A DNA stretch of 64,000 bases from Clostridia bacterium. GTDB taxonomy: Bacteria > Bacillota > Limnochordia > DTU080 > RSA5. The notes under the pieces are model-generated. The model was not told the DNA's origin. It saw only the letters and a list, made by a program, of their open reading frames with translations, and did not search any database. Within the stretch, counting starts at the first letter, position 1. Every line of letters starts with the position of its first letter. The position numbers and the translations under genes are program-made. Location: assembly GCA_002919235.1 (NCBI GenBank), contig PKEX01000011.1, positions 1-64,000 of the forward strand, in the 5' to 3' direction. This document shows, piece after piece, positions 44,693-52,369 of this stretch.

Positions 44693-46042
44693 CTATATTC
44701 CTCCGGGCTCCCTGTTAGACTTGGCGCCCGCAGGCCACACCCGGCGCCAGATGACGTCCCAAAGACGCCGGTCCTCCTGGCCCACCGGGTGCAGGTAGAG
44801 CCCTGCGAGACGGTAGCGAAAAGCCAAGGCCGCCCAGCGGGTCAGCGCGTCCCGGCCCGCCATGACGAACGTCGCGCGCGCGTCGCCCCGGCCGGCCTTG
44901 AGGCGGAGAAACCCGTTCTCGTCCGGCTCCGGCCGGCGCCGGGCTGCGGCGCCCGCCGCGGCCGCGCTCCGGTATCCCACTTCCACAAAGCGACCCGGCC
45001 CCTCGATCCGGCAGGCGCCCATCGGAACGCCCAGCAGCACCTTCCAAGGGGGAACGGCCCGGCTCATCCGGGCCACCCACGCTTCCACCCGCTCGCGGCG
45101 GGGAGTCTCGCCGGAGGGTGAAAGCAGGCAGTCCCAGCGGTGCAGGGCCAGGACGACCCGGTCCGCCAGCCTGGAAAGCTTTCCGTAGTCAAAGTCGGAG
45201 ATCAGCTCTCGCCAACCCTCCGGAGGCGGGGCTACGGCCACCGCCAGCCCGAGGCGGGGGAAGGCCCGGCGAAGCTGGGCCAGCCCCGCGGAAAGGCCGG
45301 CTCCCCGGCCCAAAGGCACAGGGCCGACGTCCAGGAGAAAGCCGGCCCATCCCTCCTTCTCCGTGAGGGCCTTGAGGGAAGCCAAGAGCCGCCGCCTCCG
45401 GCGGCGGCTGGCCAGCGCCCCGGCCAGGTCGCCGCCCTCCCCGTGACGCAGCGCCGCCACCGGCGGCCAGCCGCCCTCGCGCGCCAGCTCCCGCGCGCCC
45501 TCGTCCACGGCCCCTTCCACGGCGCCGTCCCGGCCGATGGCCAAGCCGTAGAGCGCAGCGGCGGAGAGCCTCTTCCCCTCCAGGGCCAGCGTGCGCCGGC
45601 CCACGGCGTCGAGGCCGGCCGGCACGCCCGCCACCACGCTGGAGCGGCGCAGGACCAGGCGCTTCCCGGGGACCAGCCGGCCGCGCCGGCTCATGCCGTT
45701 CATCCAGCGGATGGCGTCGGGAGAGATGCCGTAGCGGTCGGCCAGATCCGCCAGGCGCTCGCCGGGTTTCACCTCGTGCACCAGCCGCCGGCGGGGCACG
45801 CCGGCGTCCAAGGCCGCCCACACCTGAGGGCCCGCGATGCCGTCTACCCGGAGCCGGTGGTCCCGCTGGAACTCCATGAGGGCGTCCTCGGTGAGGTAGC
45901 CAAAGCGCCCGTCGATCTCCCCCACCGGATAGCCGAAGGAGGCCAGCTTCTCTTGGAGCTCGCGCACGTCCTCTCCCTCATCGCCCCGCCTGAGGCTGGG
46001 TCTTTTTCCGCGAAGCGCCATCCAGATCGCCACCGGCTCCAT
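44693..46042 (-). CDS. Peptidoglycan-binding, LysM and GH18-like protein (YaaH/SleL-like, degenerate)
   Basis: A 449-residue protein: a PG_binding_1 domain (LRRGDEGEDVRELQEKLASF, residues 17-78), one LysM (HEVKPGERLADLADRYGISP, about 88-132) and a GH18-like barrel with SLKALTEKEGWAGFLLDVGP, LADRVVLALHRWD, WKVLLGVPMGA. Spore cortex-lytic enzymes YaaH/SleL share this order. The catalytic DxxDxDxE motif should lie at GFLLDVGPVPLG, but the acidic proton donor is absent, so hydrolysis is doubtful. The start may be ATG 46021 rather than 46042, because GGTGG suits it better. It may bind cortex or cell wall. Confidence 0.75.
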   Translation of the reverse strand: MEPVAIWMALRGKRPSLRRGDEGEDVRELQEKLASFGYPVGEIDGRFGYLTEDALMEFQRDHRLRVDGIAGPQVWAALDAGVPRRRLVHEVKPGERLADLADRYGISPDAIRWMNGMSRRGRLVPGKRLVLRRSSVVAGVPAGLDAVGRRTLALEGKRLSAAALYGLAIGRDGAVEGAVDEGARELAREGGWPPVAALRHGEGGDLAGALASRRRRRRLLASLKALTEKEGWAGFLLDVGPVPLGRGAGLSAGLAQLRRAFPRLGLAVAVAPPPEGWRELISDFDYGKLSRLADRVVLALHRWDCLLSPSGETPRRERVEAWVARMSRAVPPWKVLLGVPMGACRIEGPGRFVEVGYRSAAAAGAAARRRPEPDENGFLRLKAGRGDARATFVMAGRDALTRWAALAFRYRLAGLYLHPVGQEDRRLWDVIWRRVWPAGAKSNREPGGI

Positions 46043-46120
46043 CCCCTTTGTCCCGTCGCTCCATGGTTATGCCAGTCCGGGGCCCAGCCATGTGGGCGCC
46101 GCTCGCCGCCGGCGGGCGCG

Positions 46121-46154
46121 AAAAAAGCGCCCGGGAGCGACGCTCCCGGGCGCT
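46121..46154 (-). terminator. Intrinsic terminator of veg
   Basis: On the minus strand a 13- to 14-bp nearly perfect stem (AGCGCCCGGGAGCG with its complement) is followed by TTTTTT. It lies 22 bases after the veg stop. Confidence 0.93.
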
Positions 46155-46176
46155 GCCGGTAAGCTTGGCCTGCCGC

Positions 46177-46443
46177 TTAGAGATTGACGACGCCCACCCG
46201 GCTGTCGTCGATGACCAGTTCGACCGTTTCGGTCAACACGTCCGCGTACGTATAGGACAAACGCTTGATCGCGCTGTTCTTGTCCAGCCTGATGACGAAG
46301 ACCTTGGGATACGTCTTTTCGATCACGCCTTCGGCCTCCATCACCTTGCGGCGGCCTCGATTGGCTCTAAGCCGTACCGGTTTGCCGACGTGCGCCTCAA
46401 TATCCCGCCTGATCTGCTCCAGCGCGTTACGACTCGTTGCCAT
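46177..46443 (-). CDS. veg: Veg protein
   Basis: An 88-residue protein of the Veg family: MATSRNALEQIRRDIEAHVG, KPVRLRANRGRRKVMEAEGV, IEKTYPKVFVIRLDKNSAIK, then RLSYTYADVLTETVEL. In Bacillus it stimulates biofilm gene expression and is made from a very strong promoter. ATG 46443 is six bases after GGAAGGTG; the ATG at 46452 is less well placed. Two consensus promoters precede it and a strong terminator follows, so it is a highly expressed single-gene unit. Confidence 0.95.
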   Translation of the reverse strand: MATSRNALEQIRRDIEAHVGKPVRLRANRGRRKVMEAEGVIEKTYPKVFVIRLDKNSAIKRLSYTYADVLTETVELVIDDSRVGVVNL

Positions 46444-46476
46444 CAGCATCACCTTCCTGTACGGCTTGTAGCCACT

Positions 46477-46505
46477 ATTCTAGCACAGCTTGGCCCCTAA
46501 GTCAA
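46477..46505 (-). promoter_or_regulatory. Sigma-A promoter of veg, proximal (P2)
   Basis: On the minus strand TTGACT (46505-46500) and TAGAAT (46482-46477) are 17 bases apart, just upstream of the veg ribosome-binding site. Confidence 0.85.
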
Positions 46506-46516
46506 TGAAACCTGAC

Positions 46517-46546
46517 AGTATACCAGAGGGCCGAAACCGGTGTCAA
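46517..46546 (-). promoter_or_regulatory. Sigma-A promoter of veg, distal (P1)
   Basis: On the minus strand TTGACA (46546-46541) and TATACT (46522-46517) are 18 bases apart. It lies 41 bases upstream of P2, in tandem. Confidence 0.88.
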
Positions 46547-46603
46547 GCACTAATTGTCCCGACTTTAGCTGGTAATTTGCCCGGTAGAAGACGCGGCCTG
46601 GGG

Positions 46604-47092
46604 CTACTTCGTGTGCTTGTCTGCCACCTTCGAGGCGCCGTACGAGTAGGGCTTGATGCGCGCGTGAAAGCCCGAGCCCACCACCATGCCCACCACTTCC
46701 CGGATGAGCTCGCGCGTCTCGCCGTTTTCGCCTACGTCCAGGTGGATCTCGACGTTCAGATCGGCGTACCCGTTCTTTGCGAGGCGTTCGGTCAGCTGGC
46801 TGGCCACCGCCAGAGAGCGAGAGGCTTCGTAAAAGATCCGCTGCCGCAGCGAGCGGCTGACCTGCTCCTTGTCGCGGCAGTAGTAATAGCGCGCGCCCTT
46901 CCCCTCGCGGTGCACGATGATCGCGGTGACAAAGCAAGTCTCTTCTGCAAATTGGGAATCCGTGCCGATGATCACCCGGTAGCGGGAGTCCGGCGCCTCT
47001 TTCATGTAGTTGACGATGTCTTGAAAGAGCCCGTCGAAGTCCAGCTTGCCCCGGGTGGGACTGATGAAGCTTCGCGCCGGGTCAAACGCCAT
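46604..47092 (-). CDS. ykuK: Ribonuclease H-like YkuK family protein (DUF458)
   Basis: A 162-residue protein: LDFDGLFQDIVNYMKEAPDS, YRVIIGTDSQFAEETCFVTA, HLDVGENGETRELIREVVGM, KPYSYGASKVADKHTK. The IGTDSQ and DVGENG stretches carry the acidic residues expected of an RNase H-like fold. The family is found in Bacillota, with homologues linked to cold and sporulation contexts, but no reaction is established. GGGAGACGG precedes the ATG. It stands between rsmA and veg, where Bacillus has yabG. Confidence 0.85.
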   Translation of the reverse strand: MAFDPARSFISPTRGKLDFDGLFQDIVNYMKEAPDSRYRVIIGTDSQFAEETCFVTAIIVHREGKGARYYYCRDKEQVSRSLRQRIFYEASRSLAVASQLTERLAKNGYADLNVEIHLDVGENGETRELIREVVGMVVGSGFHARIKPYSYGASKVADKHTK

Positions 47093-47162
47093 GGCTACCG
47101 TCTCCCGTTATGAATCGTATCACCTCGTTTGCCTCAGGTTTGCGCCTATTGGTAACATTATA

Positions 47163-48035
47163 TCACATCCTGGCGGCGTCCACGGCCCTGCTCAGCACGG
47201 CAAACTCTTCCACCGAGAGGGTCTCGCCCCGCCGCTGGCCGTCGAGGCCGGCCTCCGCCAGCACTTCCTCGATCGTCCCGGCCGCAAGGCCCATCGCTTT
47301 CAAGGCGTTGCGCAGCGTCTTCCGCCGCTGGCCGAAGGCGGCCTTCACCAGCCCGGCAAAACTCCGGCCGACCGCCAGCCGTTCCTCCCGGGGGAACAGG
47401 ACCACGATCTCCGACCAGACGGTGGGCGCAGGCACAAAGACCGCCGGCGGCACGCGGCCCGCGAGCTCGACGCGGGCCCGGTACTGCACGGCCACCGTCA
47501 GCGCGCCGTACTCCTTGGTGCCGGGCGGGGCGACCAGCCGCTCCGCCACTTCCCTTTGCACCATGACGACGATCCGCTCGACGGGCAGGTCGCTCTCGAG
47601 GATGTGAACCAGGAGCGGGGAGGTGATGGAGTAGGGGAGGTTGGCCGCCACCTTGCACACCGGGGCGGCCGCGCCTTGCGTTCCGCCGGCCCCGTGGGCC
47701 CGCAGGAGTTCCCCGAGATCGGTCTTCAGCGCGTCGGCGTGGACGACGGTCACTTGCGGCTGATCCCTGAAAAGCTCACCCAGGGCCTCCACCAGCCGGG
47801 CATCCTTCTCGACGGCCACGACGCGCGCGCCCGCTTCGAGCAGCCCCTGCGTGAGGCTGCCCAGCCCCGGGCCGATCTCCAGGACCAGGTCGCCCCGGTG
47901 GACCGCGGCGGCCTGGACCACGCGCCGGACGATGTTTTGGTCCGCCAGGAAGTTCTGCCCCAGCGCCTTGCTGGGCCGAAGCCCGTACTCCTTAAGCAGG
48001 CGCTGGATCACCGCGGGGCTGTGAAGCGGCTCCAA
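47163..48035 (-). CDS. rsmA: 16S rRNA (adenine1518/1519-N6) dimethyltransferase
   Basis: A 290-residue methyltransferase (KsgA) that dimethylates two adjacent adenines near the 3' end of 16S rRNA. It has SKALGQNFLADQNIVRRVVQ, the SAM site LVLEIGPGLGSLTQGLLEAG, VEKDARLVEAL, the catalytic NLPYSITSPLL and a C-terminal helical domain (GLVKAAFGQRRKTLRNAL). The start is a TTG at 48035 after GGGTG. It lies downstream of yabE, as in Bacillus, but rnmV (ribonuclease M5) that normally separates them is absent. Confidence 0.96.
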   Translation of the reverse strand: MEPLHSPAVIQRLLKEYGLRPSKALGQNFLADQNIVRRVVQAAAVHRGDLVLEIGPGLGSLTQGLLEAGARVVAVEKDARLVEALGELFRDQPQVTVVHADALKTDLGELLRAHGAGGTQGAAAPVCKVAANLPYSITSPLLVHILESDLPVERIVVMVQREVAERLVAPPGTKEYGALTVAVQYRARVELAGRVPPAVFVPAPTVWSEIVVLFPREERLAVGRSFAGLVKAAFGQRRKTLRNALKAMGLAAGTIEEVLAEAGLDGQRRGETLSVEEFAVLSRAVDAARM

Positions 48036-48094
48036 CCGGGCACCCTGCCTTTCGTTCTTTCCCGTTCCGCCCGGGCTCCATCCCCTAGGGTGGA

Positions 48095-49138
48095 TCAGGG
48101 CGCGAGGATGTACACCTTCACCTTCCGGCGGCCGTACCGGATCGCCTCCTCGTACGTGTCAAAGCCCAGGTCGATCCGGTAACCCTTGATGGCGCCGCCG
48201 ATGTCCCCGGCGATGGCCTCGCCGTAGCCGGGGACGTACAGCCGGGTGCCCAGCGGGATGATGGAAGGATCGACCGCCACCACGCCCTTGCCCGCCCGCA
48301 GCCCGGTGAAGGTGTAGCCGTCCGCCCACTCCCCGGTGCTTTCCGGACCCGGGTAGTACGCCGTCGCCTCCATGTCCAGCACGTCCACGTACCGGTACGA
48401 GCCGGTGGCGGTCTGGAGCACCGGCAGGGATTCCCGGGTGCCGACGCCGATGATCCTGTTTACCGGCTCCACTTTCACCTCGGTGGAGAGGATCTGCCGG
48501 TGAACCAGCTGCCCGTCCTCGTAGGTGAGCAGGACGCGGGTTTCCAGGAGCCCCTCCCGGCCCTCCCGCACGATGCGCTCTTCGCCTTTAGCCAGGTGCG
48601 GCTCGGCCCAGCGGAGCGTGCGGTAGGGGATGGTCTCCGTCTCCACCACTTCCTCCTGCGTCACCCGGATCACCCGGATCTCCATCCCTTCTTCGAGCCG
48701 GGTCTCGCGGACGGGCACCACCCGGTCCAAAGGACCCATGCGGATGCCGGCCTTGACCAGGGCGTCGCGCACGGTGCCTTGCGGCACCGCCACCTCCAGC
48801 TCCTGGCCGTCCACCCGGAGCGTCACTCGCACGCCCCGGGCGATCTCGATGCGCGTCCCGTCCACCAGGGCCTGGTACAGGGCGGGCCAGACCTCGTCGC
48901 CCTCCCGCAGGGAAATCCCGGCTCGCTGGAGGGCCTGCCCCACCGTGCGGGCCACCACGTCGAGGACCAAGGCCTCCTCGCCGTCGATGACGATCGTCAC
49001 CTGCTTGGGCGTATAGGCCGTATAAAGATAAGAACCGAGCCCCGTGACCGCAAGGAGCGCTGCGATGGCCAGCCAGAGCTGCGCCCTGCCGGGGCCCACT
49101 GCCTGTCGATGGCTTGAACGCACTTCACTGGTGGCCAC
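48095..49138 (-). CDS. yabE: YabE-like protein: DUF348 repeats, G5 and 3D domains
   Basis: A 347-residue cell-wall protein. A transmembrane segment (LWLAIAALLAVTGLGSYLYT) is followed by two or more DUF348 ubiquitin-like repeats (KQVTIVIDGEEALVLDVVAR; VRVTLRVDGQELEVAVPQGT), a G5 domain (VETETIPYRTLRWAEPHLAK) and a C-terminal 3D domain with the three catalytic aspartate region (MEATAYYPGPESTGEWADGY, VAVDPSIIPLGTRLYVPGYG, DIGGAIKGYRIDLGF). Such proteins are Rpf/MltA-like autolysins. I choose GTG 49138, with GAGGG eight bases upstream, inside the end of the preceding gene; the frame opens at 49171. Confidence 0.9.
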   Translation of the reverse strand: MATSEVRSSHRQAVGPGRAQLWLAIAALLAVTGLGSYLYTAYTPKQVTIVIDGEEALVLDVVARTVGQALQRAGISLREGDEVWPALYQALVDGTRIEIARGVRVTLRVDGQELEVAVPQGTVRDALVKAGIRMGPLDRVVPVRETRLEEGMEIRVIRVTQEEVVETETIPYRTLRWAEPHLAKGEERIVREGREGLLETRVLLTYEDGQLVHRQILSTEVKVEPVNRIIGVGTRESLPVLQTATGSYRYVDVLDMEATAYYPGPESTGEWADGYTFTGLRAGKGVVAVDPSIIPLGTRLYVPGYGEAIAGDIGGAIKGYRIDLGFDTYEEAIRYGRRKVKVYILAP

Positions 49139-49352
49139 GGCTCTTTCCCTCACCGTCCTGTTCAAGCTCAAGTTCCTTAAACCGGCCCAAGGTGCGCGCC
49201 AGCTCCTCCTGGGAAAGCTCGTCCAGGCGGTCCAGCGCGTCGACCACTGCCTCCAGCTCGTCCGCGGAGATGCGCCCGAGCTCGTGCAAGCGCTCGTAAG
49301 CCCGCAGGAAGCGGATCTTGAGCCGTTCCGTCTCTTCGAACAAGCCTGCCAT
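49125..49352 (-). CDS. Small helical protein of unknown function
   Basis: A 75-residue, highly charged, probably all-helical protein: MAGLFEETERLKIRFLRAYE, RLHELGRISADELEAVVDAL, DRLDELSQEELARTLGRFKE. I do not recognise a family. A clear GGGAGG site eight bases before the ATG, and its snug position between dnaB (38 bases upstream) and yabE (14-base overlap), make it a real gene. The pattern could be an antiparallel coiled coil that binds a partner. Confidence 0.7.
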   Translation of the reverse strand: MAGLFEETERLKIRFLRAYERLHELGRISADELEAVVDALDRLDELSQEELARTLGRFKELELEQDGEGKSRGHQ

Positions 49353-49390
49353 GGCGAAAACCTCCCAGCGCCGGCGCGCGGGCGGCCGCG

Positions 49391-50785
49391 TCAGACCGGC
49401 AGATCGGTGCGGTCCGTCTCCTCGACAAAACGGGTGAATTCCTTAATAAAGCGAAGCTTCGCGCTGCCGGTGGGCCCTTTGCGCTGCTTCGCGAAGATCA
49501 CCTCGACCTGGCCCTCGGTGCCGTTCTCCTTGGCCTGCTCGGGATAGTAGTAGTCCTCCCGGTAGAGGAACATCACCACGTCCGCGAACTCCTCGATGTT
49601 GCCGCTGTCCCGCAGGTCGGACATGACGGGCCGCTTGTTCTCCCGCTGCTCGACGCTGCGGTTGAGCTGCGAGAGCAGGATGATGGGCAGGTCCAGCTCG
49701 CCCGCGAGATCCCTGAGCTCGCGCACGATGTCGCCGACCACCAGGGCCCAGTTCTTGTTCACGTTGGGAGGCGGCTTGATCAGCTGCAGGTAGTCGATGA
49801 TGATCAGGGCCAGGTTTGGGTGCTCCGCCTTCACTTTACGCGCCTTGGCCCGGATGTCGACGACGCTGAGGCCCCGCTTGTCGATGATGAAGATCGGCAG
49901 ATCGTACATTTCATTATATATGGACTGCGCCTTTTCGAACTGTTCGTCGTTGAGGCGCGTCGAGTAGTCCATCGGCGTGATTTCAAAGCTGCCGTCGGGC
50001 CGGCGGAAGCGGATGAACTCGCTCATGACGATGCGGTCGCCGATCTGCTCGTCGTCCATCTCCAGGCTGAAGATGAGCACGGGAAGGCCCCGCTTCGCGA
50101 CGTTCACCGCGAAGTTGAGGGCCAGCGACGTCTTGCCCATGCTGGGACGGGCGGCAAGGATGATCAAGTCTTTGTTCTTAAAGCCCGTCGTCATCACGTC
50201 GATGGCCGGGAAGCGCACCGGAAGGCCGTACGGCTTCCTGCCCTCCCGGCGCTCTACCAAGCGCAGGTAGCACTTGTTCAGGACCGTCATCAGGTCCTTG
50301 ATCTCGTCCGAGTCCTGCGCCACGTTGGTGGCTTCAAAGATCAGCTGCTGCGCCTTGGAGATATAATCGTCCAGGCTCTCCTCCGTCTCGTTGAGAATCA
50401 TGCGTTGGATTTCCTGGGCCGCCCGCAGGATGCGGCGCTTGGCCTCCTTCTCCACCAGCGACTCGATGCTGGGCAGCAGCTCTACCTCGCTGGCGAAGGC
50501 CTCCGTCAGCTGGATCAGCGCTTCGTCGGGCGCCGCGAGCTTCTTCTCTTTGCGCAGCTGGTTGTAGACCCGGGTGTATGAGACCCGGCCGCCCTTGGAA
50601 TAAATGTCGTAAATGACCTCGAAGATCGCGCGGTGCTGCGGCTCGAAGAAGTGCGCCGGCGTCAGCCGGTCGACGGCGGTGTCGATCAGGTGCGGGTGCT
50701 TGATGAGAATGCCCAGGACCCGCCGCTCGGCGTCGATGTCGCAGGGGACGCTGGTCTTGTCCTGAGGCTCACGCATCGTACTCAT
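49391..50785 (-). CDS. dnaB: Replicative DNA helicase
   Basis: A 464-residue hexameric helicase of the DnaB family (DnaC in Bacillus naming). The N-terminal helical domain has DIDAERRVLGILIKHPHLID and HRAIFEVIYDIYSKGG; the RecA-like core has LIILAARPSMGKTSLALNFA (Walker A), IFSLEMDDEQI, ALIIIDYLQLIKPP and LSQLNRSVEQRENKRPVMSD. It unwinds DNA at the replication fork. It overlaps the DnaD-like gene by 17 bases, so loader and helicase are co-translated. Confidence 0.96.
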   Translation of the reverse strand: MSTMREPQDKTSVPCDIDAERRVLGILIKHPHLIDTAVDRLTPAHFFEPQHRAIFEVIYDIYSKGGRVSYTRVYNQLRKEKKLAAPDEALIQLTEAFASEVELLPSIESLVEKEAKRRILRAAQEIQRMILNETEESLDDYISKAQQLIFEATNVAQDSDEIKDLMTVLNKCYLRLVERREGRKPYGLPVRFPAIDVMTTGFKNKDLIILAARPSMGKTSLALNFAVNVAKRGLPVLIFSLEMDDEQIGDRIVMSEFIRFRRPDGSFEITPMDYSTRLNDEQFEKAQSIYNEMYDLPIFIIDKRGLSVVDIRAKARKVKAEHPNLALIIIDYLQLIKPPPNVNKNWALVVGDIVRELRDLAGELDLPIILLSQLNRSVEQRENKRPVMSDLRDSGNIEEFADVVMFLYREDYYYPEQAKENGTEGQVEVIFAKQRKGPTGSAKLRFIKEFTRFVEETDRTDLPV

Positions 50786-51749
50786 CGGGGTACAGTTCCT
50801 TCCACTTGGCGACCAGTTCCGCGGAGACGCTCTGGTACGCCGATGCGTTGGGGGTCCCCTCTAGGGGGCGGTCGCTCTTGGCCCGGCCGTCATCCCCCGA
50901 GAGCACCCGCGAGGCCCGCCGCTTGGCGCGCAGGTCGGCCAGGGTGCGGATCCCGTCGTTGTACCAGTTGCGCAGGATCCCTTCGAGGTACTGGATGCGG
51001 GGGACATCGGCGGAGCGAACCGTCTCCTCGATGGCCAGGGCGACCACCGCACCTTCCATCCCCTGCTCCTCGATCCAAAACCGCAGCTTTTCGTACTGGG
51101 CCGGGCCGATCATGCCGATCCGCTTGTGATAGATCTGCAGCACCGCCTGCATGTCGGGATTTTCGGGTCCGGCCGGCTGGGCCGCCGGCTCCACCAGCCG
51201 CAGCATGCGGGAGGTGCGCCGCCTCTTGGAAAGGGGCGACCGGAGGACGGGTTGGGGCTCCGCCTCGCCCTTTGCGGGCTCCGCCGTCCCGGGGACGGAG
51301 GCGGCGCCCGGGGCGGCGTCCAGCGCCGCGCCGTTCCCGCTCTCCTGCAGCCGGGACGGCCGCTCCAGGCCCCCGTACGGCGCGGCGGCCAGGGCGCGCC
51401 GCTCGCCCCCCGCTTCCCGGGCAGCCTCGTCGCCGAAGCGCGCGGCAAACGCCTCCCGGCTCAGGGGCTCGTTCACGATGAAGCCGTCGCCGTCGCGCAC
51501 CACCAGCCCATACTCCTCCAGGCGCGCGAGCGCCGCTTCGATCGCCGGCTCGTCGAGCCCGGCCGCTTTGAGTCGCTCCGGATCGAACAGCTCTCCCGCG
51601 CACAGCGCGTAGCGGAGGTTGAGCCACACCAGGACGGCGTCGGCGCCGATGACCGGCTGGTAGTGCGTAAAGATCTCGCCCGCGACCTCAAAGCGCGGCA
51701 GGCTCTGGTTGCCAGGGCGGACGGGGTGACCTCTGTCTTGACCGATCAA
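50769..51749 (-). CDS. DnaD-domain replication protein
   Basis: A protein of about 326 residues. The N-terminal part is a winged-helix region (FTHYQPVIGADAVLVWLNLR, IEAALARLEEYGLVVRDGDG) and the C-terminal part is a DnaD/DnaB2 domain (IYHKRIGMIGPAQYEKLRFW, VPRIQYLEGILRNWYNDGI), joined by a low-complexity linker rich in A, G, P and E. In Bacillus, DnaD and DnaB help load the replicative helicase at the origin and at restart sites; the neighbouring helicase gene fits this. I place the start at TTG 51749, eight bases after GGAGG; GTG 51755 is only two bases from it. Confidence 0.87.
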   Translation of the reverse strand: MIGQDRGHPVRPGNQSLPRFEVAGEIFTHYQPVIGADAVLVWLNLRYALCAGELFDPERLKAAGLDEPAIEAALARLEEYGLVVRDGDGFIVNEPLSREAFAARFGDEAAREAGGERRALAAAPYGGLERPSRLQESGNGAALDAAPGAASVPGTAEPAKGEAEPQPVLRSPLSKRRRTSRMLRLVEPAAQPAGPENPDMQAVLQIYHKRIGMIGPAQYEKLRFWIEEQGMEGAVVALAIEETVRSADVPRIQYLEGILRNWYNDGIRTLADLRAKRRASRVLSGDDGRAKSDRPLEGTPNASAYQSVSAELVAKWKELYPDEYDA

Positions 51750-51755
51750 CGCCAC

Positions 51756-52087
51756 GACCTCCTAGTGACCTACGGCTCCTTCCGGTACGGGCTCGAGGAC
51801 GGACACACGCGCCGGTTCGAGGGCTTTCCGGCCAGCGGCGCGACACGTGGGCGAAGCTCAGGCCGCACCCCCGGACACGCGGAGACCGCTCTCACGCGCT
51901 GGCCGGATGAACCGGTCAAAGGCGGAAAAAGGGAAGATCTAAGAGATCTTCCCGTCATGCGCCGTGTGATCGGTGACCCATTTCTTCGATGGGGGCCCAA
52001 CTCCTGCCTCGGCGGCCAACTTTCGCCGAGGCCGGGAATCCGGACTGAGCTGGGCAAACGCCGCTCTTCCCGCTCCCGGGGGGGCCT
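51756..52087 (-). other. Intergenic region with several stem-loops; possible small RNA or long 3' UTR
   Basis: This 332-base gap between the small membrane protein gene and the DnaD-like gene holds no convincing reading frame. It contains a 9-bp stem (GCCTCGGCG at 52006-52014 with 52024-52032), repeated CCCGGG elements at about 52077-52104, and an intrinsic terminator at 51926-51953. The stretch 51756-51925, which should hold the dnaD promoter, shows no consensus sites. Confidence 0.5.
51926..51953 (-). terminator. Intrinsic terminator
   Basis: On the minus strand a perfect ten-bp stem, GGGAAGATCT and its complement, with a three-base loop, is followed by TTTTT. It ends the ddl transcript or a small RNA about 135 bases beyond the membrane protein stop. 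Confidence 0.9.
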
Positions 52088-52369
52088 TCAGGCTCCCGGG
52101 ACGCGGCGCCGCAGCGCCGCGGGGGCTCCCTCCTTCATGCGGCCTTTGGACGCCTTAAGGCGCGCCCAGAGAAGTGCCCAACCGCCCGCCAGCAGCGCTC
52201 CCACGCCCCATTGGGCGAGGAGCCGCCACCGCCAGGCTTCAAGGTGGGGGTCAGGCGGGCCGAAGGCGGGGATGGCGGCGGTTTGATGCCCGGCGAGGGT
52301 CCAGAGCGCCCAGGCGAAGAAGGCCGCCGGGGGCAGGACCCATCCCGCGATGCGGGCGAGCCGCCTCAT
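52088..52369 (-). CDS. Small membrane protein of unknown function
   Basis: A 93-residue protein with two predicted membrane helices (WVLPPAAFFAWALWTLAG near residues 10-27; LLAQWGVGALLAGGWALLWA near 50-69) and a basic tail. I do not recognise a family. Its ATG overlaps the ddl stop by four bases (ATGA), which argues that it is translated and linked to ddl expression. It could be a small integral protein of the envelope. Confidence 0.65.
   Translation of the reverse strand: MRRLARIAGWVLPPAAFFAWALWTLAGHQTAAIPAFGPPDPHLEAWRWRLLAQWGVGALLAGGWALLWARLKASKGRMKEGAPAALRRRVPGA

Noticed and set aside
51770-52057. A 95-codon minus-strand frame between dnaD-like and the membrane protein
   Set aside because: It spans the terminator hairpin and has no ribosome-binding site or family resemblance.
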